Below, piece by piece: positions 1 through 5,882 of a DNA stretch of 9,124 bases (position 1 is the stretch's first letter; each line of letters begins with the position of its first letter). Below the pieces are notes generated by a model. That model was given only the letters and a program-made list of their open reading frames with translations. It was not told the origin of the DNA and did no database searches. Source of the DNA: JBKCHH01 sp046302855 (GTDB taxonomy: Bacteria > Pseudomonadota > Alphaproteobacteria > Rickettsiales > UBA8987). Location: the NCBI GenBank assembly GCA_046302855.1, contig JBKCHH010000082.1:1-9124 (forward strand). Direction: 5' to 3'. Both the position numbers and the translations under genes were made by a program.

Positions 1-434
1 TCTTTATAGTTAATTTTATTTCCAGTTATTGTTGCAAATATATTTATTGCCTTAATGGTTTCTTTTTCAAAACTTTTTTCTTTAGTGAAGTTTAATAAAA
101 ACTTTAACAGAACAAGAGCAATACTATCTTTTAACTGCTCACCCTCCATTTCAAACAAAGGTTCAAAATTTTCTGTAATGAACGGAATAATTAATTCATC
201 TGTATAATTTTCCTGCTGAAAAGAAACTTCGGGAATTAAGACATTTATATAACCCCATTTTTTTAGCAATGCTTCATAAGCTTCTTTAGTTATTTTATAT
301 TCTGTTGGCTTATTATTACTCGAGCCACCACCAGAGCCAAAGTTGCCAATACCTCCACCTCCTCCATCTCTATTTCCACCGCCATTACCTCCCCTACCAT
401 CACTTCCTGAGTTGTTTACTGATGCTACTGCCAT
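1..434 (-). CDS. Glycine-rich N-terminus hypothetical protein, 3' end cut by the window
   Basis: An uninterrupted leftward frame of 144 codons starts at ATG 434-432 and runs off the left edge without a stop. Residues 10-37 are extraordinarily glycine-rich (17 of 28 are Gly, mixed with Ser, Asn, Asp and Arg), and look disordered. From about residue 43 the protein becomes an ordinary Lys/Glu-rich, probably helical domain (start PTEYKITKEAYEALLKKWGY), with a hydrophobic stretch around 105-116 followed by FTKE. There is no signal peptide or clear membrane segment. The start is supported by a modest AGG (440-438) five bases upstream and by lying 26 bp after the rfbB stop, so it is probably the last known member of the pgpA-secF-rfbB run. 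I do not recognise a family. The gene at 8602 has a similar architecture. The reading frame is well supported; the function is unknown. Confidence 0.8.
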   Translation of the reverse strand, partial: MAVASVNNSGSDGRGGNGGGNRDGGGGGIGNFGSGGGSSNNKPTEYKITKEAYEALLKKWGYINVLIPEVSFQQENYTDELIIPFITENFEPLFEMEGEQLKDSIALVLLKFLLNFTKEKSFEKETIKAINIFATITGNKINYK

Positions 435-440
435 AATACC

Positions 441-474
441 TAACTAAAACCTTAAGTTTGTTAAGATTTAGTTA
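441..474 (-). promoter_or_regulatory. AT-rich hairpin at the rfbB / glycine-rich gene junction
   Basis: Perfect 8-bp inverted arms (TAACTAAA at 441-448, TTTAGTTA at 467-474) enclose a second perfect 5-bp pair (CTTAA 451-455, TTAAG 461-465) with a GTTTG loop. The structure spans the rfbB stop codon and ends seven bases before the ATG of the next gene, directly beside its AGG. There is no GC-rich stem or following U-run, so an intrinsic terminator is unlikely. It could be a processing site, a modulator of translation, or chance in AT-rich DNA. The symmetry is seen; the role is inference. Confidence 0.4.
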
Positions 475-1441
475 AATACCACCTAATTGTTTTTTCTAAA
501 TTTTCTTCAAAAGAACCTTTTGGATTAAAGCCAAGTTCTTTCACTGCCTTGGTGTTATCTATGGCATATCTTCTATCATGCCCCGCCCTATCCTTTACAA
601 AGGAAATTAAATTTTTATAAGATTTTTCTTCAGGTTTTAACCTATCCAAAATTTCGCAGATTGAGTTCACAATTTGCAAATTGGTGCGTTCATTATTAGT
701 GCCAAGACAGTAGGTTTCACCCACCTTACCCTTTTTTAGCACCAGCTCTATGCCCTCACAGTGGTCTTCCACAAAAATCCAATCACGAATATTTTTACCA
801 TCACCATAAATGGGGATTGGCTTATTGTTTAGACAACTTCTTATGATTGTGGGGATTAGCTTTTCGCTATGTTGTTTTGGTCCAAAATTGTTGGAACAAT
901 TAGTAGTAAGGGTTGGAAGCCCATAGGTTTCAAACCAAGCCCTAACCAAGTGGTCAGAGGCTGCTTTAGAGGCAGAATAGGGCGAATTTGGCTGATAATT
1001 AGATTTTTCGCTGAATTTCCCCTTTTCGCCAAGGCTACCATACACTTCATCCGTTGAAATGTGCAGAAATCTAAAGTTTTCATCCTTTGATTTATTATAA
1101 TAGGCTCTTGCCTCTTCAAGCAAAGTAAATACGCCATTAATATTGCTAGTAATAAACTCTTTTGGGCTAGAAATTGAGTTATCCACATGCGATTCCGCCG
1201 CAAAATTCACTACAGCTGAAATTTTGTATTTGTTAAAGATGTCATTCACTAGCTCTTTATTATTAATATCGCCCTTAATGAATATATAATTGGGGTTATT
1301 TTCTATTTCTGCTACATTTTTTAGATTGCCCGCATAGGTTAGCTTATCTAGCCCAATTAGTTTTTTTCCAGAATTAATGGCTCTAATTGCAAAGTTTGAA
1401 CCGATAAAGCCTAAGTGGCCAGTCAACAATAGATATGACAT
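461..1441 (-). CDS. rfbB: dTDP-glucose 4,6-dehydratase
   Basis: This cytosolic short-chain (extended) dehydrogenase converts dTDP-D-glucose to dTDP-4-keto-6-deoxy-D-glucose, the precursor of dTDP-rhamnose and other deoxysugars of lipopolysaccharide or glycans. The 326-residue length is slightly short of the usual 330-360. The nucleotide-binding loop is TGHLGFIGSN (7-16), a GxxGxxG variant; D32 in the LDKLTYAGN block (31-39) is placed to bind NAD ribose. The catalytic T130-D131-E132 lies in STDEVYG, and Y155xxxK159 in PYSASKA. Other family blocks are NNFGPKQHSEKLIP (184-197), YGDGKNIRDWIFVEDH (212-227) and DRAGHDRRYAID (284-295). ATG 1441 lies one base after the secF stop (TAG), with GAAGAAG just upstream, so translation is likely coupled to secF. 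No rfbA, rfbC or rfbD is beside it, so pathway partners must be elsewhere. A related UDP-sugar epimerase is unlikely given TDE and LTYAGN. Confidence 0.95.
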   Translation of the reverse strand: MSYLLLTGHLGFIGSNFAIRAINSGKKLIGLDKLTYAGNLKNVAEIENNPNYIFIKGDINNKELVNDIFNKYKISAVVNFAAESHVDNSISSPKEFITSNINGVFTLLEEARAYYNKSKDENFRFLHISTDEVYGSLGEKGKFSEKSNYQPNSPYSASKAASDHLVRAWFETYGLPTLTTNCSNNFGPKQHSEKLIPTIIRSCLNNKPIPIYGDGKNIRDWIFVEDHCEGIELVLKKGKVGETYCLGTNNERTNLQIVNSICEILDRLKPEEKSYKNLISFVKDRAGHDRRYAIDNTKAVKELGFNPKGSFEENLEKTIRWYLTKS

Positions 1442-1442
1442 A

Positions 1443-2348
1443 CTATTTCTTCTTCAATATTAAAAATGGGGCGGAAATAAAAATTGATGAGTAGGTTCCA
1501 ATTAAAATACCAAATATTAAGCCGGCTGAAAAACTCTTTAATGCCTCACCACCAAATATATGGATTACTATTACCGCAATAAGGGTGGTCATAGAGGTCA
1601 TTATCGTGCGGTTTAGCGTGGTGTTGATGCTGGTGTTTATCACCTCATCCAACCCCTTACTTTTAAACTTGCGAAGGTTTAGGCGAAGCCTATCATAAAT
1701 AATTACCGAATCATTTATCGAATAGCCAAGAATTGTAAGAATAGCTGCCACCGTTGCAGAGCTAAATTCAAAGCCAGTGAGAGAGTAAAATCCAAGGGTT
1801 AAAATTAAATCGTGAAAAAGGGCCAAGATACCACCACAGGCGTATAAAACATCGAACCTAACCCATATATAAATAAAAATCCCTATAAGGGAAAAAATAA
1901 CCGCCAAAACGCCATAGTAGATAACTTCCTCCGTTACATTAGGCCCAACAAAATCTACCTTTCTATATTCAATATTGCTTAAAATTGAGGCTTGCAGAAC
2001 CTCTTTTATCTTATCTACATTGCTAACCTCATTCTTTTTTGCCCCTATATTTATTATAATATCGGTAAAGTTAATATCGTCGTTCTTTATGGTTTGTATT
2101 TGCACCTCTCCCAAATTAGCTTCTGAGAGGTTTTTTCTAATTTTAGGAATATCAGCATCTTTTGTGGCAACCCTTATCTCAATTAAACTCCCACCCTTAA
2201 AATCTGTGCCTAGATTAAAACCCTTAGTAAATAACAAAAACAGCGATAGGGCAGAAAAAATTATCGATAAGGCAATAAAAAGTTTAAAATACTTAACAAA
2301 GTTAATTTGAACCTTCTCAAAAACTATTTTTATAGGAATTATACTCAT
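1443..2348 (-). CDS. secF: Protein translocase subunit SecF
   Basis: SecF works with SecD at the inner membrane to drive late steps of Sec-dependent export using the proton motive force. The 301-residue reading has an N-terminal membrane helix (about 21-41), the GFNLGTDFKGG block (43-53), a periplasmic domain to about 130, VGPNVTEE (134-141), and five further membrane helices. The RND-type signatures FHDLILTLG (D180), LGYSINDSVIIYDR (207-220, D213) and GTYSSIFISAPF (284-295) are intact. I chose ATG 2348: the frame stays open to a TTG at 2411 that overlaps pgpA, but the extra 21 residues (hydrophilic, Cys- and Lys-containing) match nothing typical of SecF. The gap to the pgpA stop is then 52 bp. 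The RBS is weak (A-rich, AAAGATAA). No secD is adjacent upstream, where many bacteria have it; a separate secD locus is implied. Confidence 0.94.
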   Translation of the reverse strand: MSIIPIKIVFEKVQINFVKYFKLFIALSIIFSALSLFLLFTKGFNLGTDFKGGSLIEIRVATKDADIPKIRKNLSEANLGEVQIQTIKNDDINFTDIIINIGAKKNEVSNVDKIKEVLQASILSNIEYRKVDFVGPNVTEEVIYYGVLAVIFSLIGIFIYIWVRFDVLYACGGILALFHDLILTLGFYSLTGFEFSSATVAAILTILGYSINDSVIIYDRLRLNLRKFKSKGLDEVINTSINTTLNRTIMTSMTTLIAVIVIHIFGGEALKSFSAGLIFGILIGTYSSIFISAPFLILKKK

Positions 2349-2400
2349 TTTATCTTTTTTTGATTTGTATAAATAATTAAGGTTAATAAAGCAACATTCT

Positions 2401-3015
2401 TTATGCACCAACCAGCTTAGCTGAATAATTAGGATAATAATGAATTAAGATAGATTCCCATATTCCCAAAATATAAAAAATAATGAATATAAAAATGGCA
2501 AACATGGCGGCGTAAAAACCAGCCCAAATGTCATCTAGCATTATTGAACGCCCCTTGTGCCTAATTTCTTCTGCCTTTGCTACCCGCCAAGGTTTAAAAA
2601 TATCGAATATTCTAAACAGAATAAATAGCAAAATCACATACCACTGTAATAGAACCATCAAGGTTTCAAAATATTCCTTATCAAAAAACACAAGGGTTGC
2701 ATAGAACAGGGCAAAAAGATAGATAGCAAACATCATTCCTACTACTTCATCTATTACCACCTCTTGCGGATCTTTCTTCCTAACCCTAAAGGCGTAGATA
2801 TCACTATAGCTAACCCCTACGGAATATAGTAAATACAGGCTTATAGGATATATTAAAAACAACCAGTTTGGGTTAAAACCAAGATCTTTTGGCAGATTAA
2901 ATATCAAAGAAATTAGTGCCAAGCCTGCTAAAGAGCCAAGCGTTCCCCTTATTAAGGGAATCTTCCCCACCCAAAAAAAAGTTACCAGAATAGTTATTGG
3001 ACTAAAAAATTTCAT
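2401..3015 (-). CDS. pgpA: Phosphatidylglycerophosphatase A
   Basis: This inner-membrane phosphatase removes phosphate from phosphatidylglycerol phosphate to give phosphatidylglycerol. The family motifs are in order: RGTLGSLAG (23-31), DPQEVVIDEVVGMM with the conserved acidic DE pair (82-95), FRIFDIFKPWRV (about 133-144), and IMLDDIWAGFYA with its DD pair (about 157-168). Several hydrophobic helices fit a polytopic protein. At 204 residues it is longer than the roughly 170 of E. coli PgpA; the extra length is in loops and in a C-terminal tail of about 20 residues after the last helix. The start is ATG 3015; another ATG at 3035 is out of frame, and no strong Shine-Dalgarno is visible. It is the first gene of the leftward run pgpA-secF-rfbB-glycine-rich gene, diverging from the virB6-like gene over 150 bp. 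Confidence 0.93.
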   Translation of the reverse strand: MKFFSPITILVTFFWVGKIPLIRGTLGSLAGLALISLIFNLPKDLGFNPNWLFLIYPISLYLLYSVGVSYSDIYAFRVRKKDPQEVVIDEVVGMMFAIYLFALFYATLVFFDKEYFETLMVLLQWYVILLFILFRIFDIFKPWRVAKAEEIRHKGRSIMLDDIWAGFYAAMFAIFIFIIFYILGIWESILIHYYPNYSAKLVGA

Positions 3016-3066
3016 ATAATTTTATATAAAAACATTTTTCTACTACTTAGTAAGAAAAACTGTTAT

Positions 3067-3132
3067 TTGAAACAAAATATTTACAATAGCTAAGATGTTT
3101 TTAATAATATCTTCAAAGTACTTATGTATAAT
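3067..3132 (+). promoter_or_regulatory. Candidate promoter(s) of the virB6-like gene
   Basis: The divergent intergenic region holds two candidates. The first is TTGAAA (3067-3072), an 18-bp spacer and TAAGAT (3091-3096). The second is a perfect TATAAT (3127-3132) with a poor -35 but with a perfect 8-bp palindrome AAGTACTT (3116-3123) three bases upstream, where a regulator could bind. Transcription from the second would start near 3139, about 27 bases before the gene. No convincing sigma-70 pair was found for pgpA on the opposite strand. In DNA this AT-rich, -10-like hexamers are common by chance. Confidence 0.4.
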
Positions 3133-3142
3133 AGGCATATAG

Positions 3143-3155
3143 CCTTAAAATAAGG
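3143..3155 (+). promoter_or_regulatory. Ribosome binding site inside a small hairpin
   Basis: CCTTA (3143-3147) and TAAGG (3151-3155) form a perfect 5-bp stem with an AAA loop. The right arm contains the AAGG that is the only Shine-Dalgarno candidate for the ATG at 3166 (spacing 10). If it folds in the mRNA it would mask the ribosome binding site. The stem is short and could be weak at growth temperature. Confidence 0.4.
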
Positions 3156-3165
3156 TTGAAAAATA

Positions 3166-4683
3166 ATGATTTTAAAAAGCTTCAAAAAAATAGCTACAAG
3201 GCAAAATGGCTGGAAGAATTTGATGCTGTTTTTTTGCCTTGCTCTTTTTCTATTCTTAACAGGTTGTAAGCCAGCTGTTGATAGTTGTTTTCCCTATAAA
3301 TGTGTTGAGCGAAATTCTTATAATAAATACCTAACTGAAATAGACCCTAAAACCAAAAAACCAGTTTGTAATGATTCTAAAGTATCAGATTGGCGTTTTT
3401 CTACTGAATATATAGACGCTAATGGTGTAAAACAGCCATCAAAAGAATTTGGCTTTATTTCTTACCTAATTTTAAAGTTTCAATTAACTTTAAGTGAAGG
3501 CACAAAGCCAATTTTTGAGAAGTTTTTTAAGAACTCTTCTTTTGAAGATATTTATTGGTTGCTAGTTTTCTTTGCCATTTTTGGCTACGGCGGGTTTACC
3601 CTACTGCAAATGAAGCAACAAAACCCCGGTGAAATTGCAATTCTTGCTATGAAGGTTGGCTTTATAACCTATTTAATTAGTGATTGGAATAATTTTGAAA
3701 ACACCATTTTTAGCTTCTTTTTAAATCTACAAGCGGGCTTAATATCTGTTTTTGCCAGTGCCAGTGGTGGAATAACTGGTGGAGCTTTAGTTGCCAACCA
3801 AGAAAATGCTTTGCTCGCTATAGATGACCTATTTGGGCAAATTTTACTAAATGGGGCATTGTGGAAAATTGTCGCCTCATTATTTTATCCAATAACTAAT
3901 ATTTTACTAGGCTTAGTAATGATTTTCATTTTATGGAGCCTTATAATGAATCTAGTATCCTTCGTTAAGGCATATTTAACTGCCCTATTTGGTATGTTTA
4001 TTTTGGCTGCCATTGCACCGGTATTTTTCGCCCTTCTTTTAAACGATAACACCAAGGCAGCAACCGATGCTTGGCTAGATGCAATGCTTAGCTATGTGTT
4101 TCAAGTGCCAGTTCTGCTTCTTTTAATGGTAATCACTATGAATTTAGTAATGACCATGATTACCGGTTGCATGATAACCGATTTAGATAAAAAACTATGC
4201 CTTAAACAGGTGTGGGTATTCTTAATTTTACCCGTCCACTGGTGGGTAGATGAAACTCAAGGGGTTGGAATTCTTAGCTGGTTTAAAACTAACCCACATA
4301 TTAATCAAATTTGTATGATTGCAATTATGATAGTGCTTTGGGTAATGAACTTTGTTCAAACCGCTATGCTGGAAACTGTAAAAAGAATTACGGGCGCTTT
4401 AGTAAGCCTTGGCTCACCTGCACCTAATGGTGTAGGCTCGTTTATTACTAAAGGTATTCCAGCGGGAGCAGGCTTTGTTGGTAGAAGGGCAAGGGCTGGT
4501 TGGGAGGAAGGTTCTAATAACTTCCGCTCTAAAACCGCCTCTAGGTCTAACCCAGCCGTTGGAGCTACTTTAGGAGCAGTATCTGGCGTTGGCGGGTTTT
4601 TTTGGGGTGCTATTGGCAGACCAGTTTGGGGTGCTACTGGCAGACCAATAGTAGGCTTAGTTAAAAGGGCGTTTGGTAAGTAG
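3166..4683 (+). CDS. virB6: VirB6/TrbL-like type IV secretion inner-membrane protein, lipoprotein-type start
   Basis: VirB6 proteins form part of the inner-membrane channel of type IV secretion systems. This 505-residue protein begins with a basic segment, a hydrophobic run (about 19-30) and a lipobox LTGC (31-34, lipidation Cys34), then a Cys-containing extracytoplasmic stretch (Cys41, 46, 68) to about residue 125. The core (about 128-405) has at least six hydrophobic helices with the VirB6 hallmark region LFGMFILAAIAPVFF (274-288) and W303 in NDNTKAATDAWLDAM. The C-terminal tail (about 416-505) is cytosolic-looking, Gly/Arg-rich, and holds an 8-residue tandem repeat. It is longer than canonical VirB6 (about 300) but shorter than several extended rickettsial copies. 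The AAGG at 3152-3155 supports the start. No virB3, virB4 or other virB6 genes lie beside it, so it is an isolated copy, perhaps an accessory paralogue. The subtilase follows after 71 bp. Family membership is confident; its specific role is not. Confidence 0.85.
   Translation: MILKSFKKIATRQNGWKNLMLFFCLALFLFLTGCKPAVDSCFPYKCVERNSYNKYLTEIDPKTKKPVCNDSKVSDWRFSTEYIDANGVKQPSKEFGFISYLILKFQLTLSEGTKPIFEKFFKNSSFEDIYWLLVFFAIFGYGGFTLLQMKQQNPGEIAILAMKVGFITYLISDWNNFENTIFSFFLNLQAGLISVFASASGGITGGALVANQENALLAIDDLFGQILLNGALWKIVASLFYPITNILLGLVMIFILWSLIMNLVSFVKAYLTALFGMFILAAIAPVFFALLLNDNTKAATDAWLDAMLSYVFQVPVLLLLMVITMNLVMTMITGCMITDLDKKLCLKQVWVFLILPVHWWVDETQGVGILSWFKTNPHINQICMIAIMIVLWVMNFVQTAMLETVKRITGALVSLGSPAPNGVGSFITKGIPAGAGFVGRRARAGWEEGSNNFRSKTASRSNPAVGATLGAVSGVGGFFWGAIGRPVWGATGRPIVGLVKRAFGK
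4601..4648 (+). repeat. Tandem 24-bp repeat in the virB6-like gene
   Basis: Two adjacent 24-bp units (4601-4624 and 4625-4648) match at 22 of 24 positions. They encode FWGAIGRP and VWGATGRP in frame near the C-terminus, followed by a degenerate IVGLVKRA. The high identity suggests a recent in-frame duplication, possibly a length-variable site. Confidence 0.85.
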
Positions 4684-4731
4684 ATTTTTTTCCCTAAATA
4701 AAAATTTAATTATTTTAATAGAATTTTAACC

Positions 4732-4751
4732 TTCTTGTTATTTAACAAGAA
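4732..4751 (+). promoter_or_regulatory. 20-bp palindrome against the subtilase start codon
   Basis: TTCTTGTTA (4732-4740) and TAACAAGAA (4743-4751) are perfect 9-bp inverted arms separated by TT. The right arm ends three bases before the ATG at 4755 and contains the only Shine-Dalgarno-like bases (AAGAA). It could be a dimeric regulator's operator, an mRNA hairpin masking the ribosome binding site, or a weak terminator for the upstream gene; there is no U-run after it, which argues against the last. Confidence 0.5.
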
Positions 4752-4754
4752 AAT

Positions 4755-5789
4755 ATGGGAATAAAAACAAAAATAAGTATTGCTTTAAGTTTACTAAGCT
4801 CTGCAGCAGCATTAATTATGGGGGCAAAAGGGGCAGAAGTTGATTTAAGGCCATTAGTAATTCCACCTTTAAGTGATAATAATGCTACGCAAGAATATAA
4901 TACTGGTATTTTTCCTCTATATCGATATTTAGTTTTAAACAAAAACTTACCAGACGGAAATTCAACTCCCAATCCAACAATTCCAGAAAAAATAATGGGA
5001 TTGTTAAAAGATCCAAAAAACAATGTAATAATTATATCTGATCGTTTTCGAAAAACTAATTATGAAGATCTTCCTCATGGAGATTTTGTTGCTTCTGTTG
5101 CAATAGCTGAAATTATTCGCCTAAACAAAGGAAAATTGCCACACAATACCTATGTGATAGGTATTGACTACAATTATAATGGAGAATACGGAGAATTCTT
5201 AGATCAACTAAATAAAACAGAAATAAAAGCAAAAGTTTACATAAATTTTTCTTGGTTTTTTGACGTAGTAAAAGCTAATCAACAAAATATAGATAGAATA
5301 ACTTCACTTGCGGAAAATCCTAATGTAAAAGTATTTATTGCCAATGGAAATGCTGGTTTGGTAAGTGGATTAGCCTTTGGAGCGCAATGCTTACCTAATG
5401 TTTATCCAGTTGCAGCAACGAATACTACAATTGGTTCAGGAAATATTATTGCTGAAATTGCCCCTTATTCAACTAGACTACCTAATCAATTAAAAACTCC
5501 AGGCTCTATCTTTGACACAAGTAGATTTGGAGTTTTTGATGTTAATGGTGATGGGAGAGCAGATTTTTCTGCTTTAGAAAAAGTTTTTATACAAGAAAAA
5601 GGAACTTCACTTGCCTCACCAGCTGCCTTAACGGGAGTTTTTATGGTAGATATATTTAATAAATATGGCATAAAACCTTCGCCAGAAATAGAAGGTATAA
5701 AAACTCAAGTTCAACTTGCTAAAGAAAGGAAAGGAAAGCTTTGCGACTCTAATGGTAGGCTTATTGAAGAACCAAAAGGCAGGGGCTAA
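4755..5789 (+). CDS. Secreted subtilisin-family (S8) serine protease
   Basis: A 344-residue predicted extracytoplasmic protease. The N-terminus has Lys4 and Lys6 followed by a hydrophobic run (about 7-23), a Sec-type signal peptide with no clean cleavage box (candidate after A27). The subtilase triad blocks are in order: a strand ending in D96 (VIIISD), H108 in HGDFV, the oxyanion Asn199 in ANGNAG, and S285 in GTSLASP. Asp and His are only 12 residues apart (about 30 in subtilisin), so the intervening loop is missing. Residues 262-270 (DVNGDGRAD) form an EF-hand/dockerin-like calcium loop between the Asn and Ser blocks. About 60 residues precede the catalytic region, short for a standard propeptide. 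Glycine codons are 15 of 29 GGA (5 of 30 in gltA) and only one lysine codon is AAG, unlike gltA, suggesting a different origin. It follows the virB6-like gene by 71 bp and ends 93 bp before gltA. Substrate unknown: effector, envelope maturase or self-defence protease are all possible. Confidence 0.87.
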   Translation: MGIKTKISIALSLLSSAAALIMGAKGAEVDLRPLVIPPLSDNNATQEYNTGIFPLYRYLVLNKNLPDGNSTPNPTIPEKIMGLLKDPKNNVIIISDRFRKTNYEDLPHGDFVASVAIAEIIRLNKGKLPHNTYVIGIDYNYNGEYGEFLDQLNKTEIKAKVYINFSWFFDVVKANQQNIDRITSLAENPNVKVFIANGNAGLVSGLAFGAQCLPNVYPVAATNTTIGSGNIIAEIAPYSTRLPNQLKTPGSIFDTSRFGVFDVNGDGRADFSALEKVFIQEKGTSLASPAALTGVFMVDIFNKYGIKPSPEIEGIKTQVQLAKERKGKLCDSNGRLIEEPKGRG

Positions 5790-5797
5790 TATTTTTA

Positions 5798-5808
5798 TTG
5801 CGTCGCAA
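5798..5808. promoter_or_regulatory. Small GC-containing palindrome TTGCGTCGCAA
   Basis: A perfect 5-bp inverted repeat around a central T, nine bases after the subtilase stop and eight bases before the gltA -35. It could belong to a weak terminator (AAAATAA follows, not a U-run) or to an operator upstream of the gltA promoter. The symmetry is clear; the function is not. Confidence 0.35.
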
Positions 5809-5816
5809 AATAATTG

Positions 5817-5846
5817 TTGACTAGAAAGCAAATAATGCTATTTAAT
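5817..5846 (+). promoter_or_regulatory. gltA promoter (sigma-70 type)
   Basis: TTGACT (5817-5822, five of six consensus) is followed either by TATTTA at 5839-5844 (16-bp spacer) or TTTAAT at 5841-5846 (18-bp spacer). The transcript would carry a leader of about 30 bases with a strong ribosome binding site AGGGG (5872-5876), six bases before the ATG at 5883. The upstream gene therefore need not be co-transcribed. Confidence 0.6.
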
Positions 5847-5882
5847 TCAATCATATAACTACTACCCAAGTAGGGGTAAAAA

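Noticed and set aside
301..434. Glycine-rich tract as a simple-sequence DNA repeat or part of a CRISPR array
   Set aside because: The codons vary (GGT, GGA, GGC, AAT, GAT) with no regular period or spacers, so it is coding low complexity.
856..1203. Leftward 115-residue open frame within rfbB (and a 62-residue frame on the other strand at 869-1057)
   Set aside because: They lie wholly within rfbB, whose protein has all family motifs; the alternative products have no recognisable features.
1975..2310. Rightward 111-residue open frame opposite secF
   Set aside because: It is an antisense image of a membrane-protein gene; its hydrophobic content follows from the complementary strand.
2349..2411. 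TTG-initiated 21-residue N-terminal extension of SecF overlapping pgpA
   Set aside because: It starts with TTG, is hydrophilic and unlike SecF, and ATG 2348 gives the normal length and first membrane helix.
4684..4731. Intrinsic terminator after the virB6-like gene
   Set aside because: There is a T-run right after the stop but no stem before it; the AT-only partial symmetries are expected by chance.
4742..5023. Leftward 93-residue open frame opposite the subtilase start
   Set aside because: It is covered by the subtilase frame with its complete set of S8 motifs, and has no RBS-supported start.
5486..5831. Two leftward frames (61 and 67 residues) opposite the subtilase 3' end
   Set aside because: They are antisense to a convincing gene and resemble no protein; the second only reaches into AT-rich intergenic DNA.
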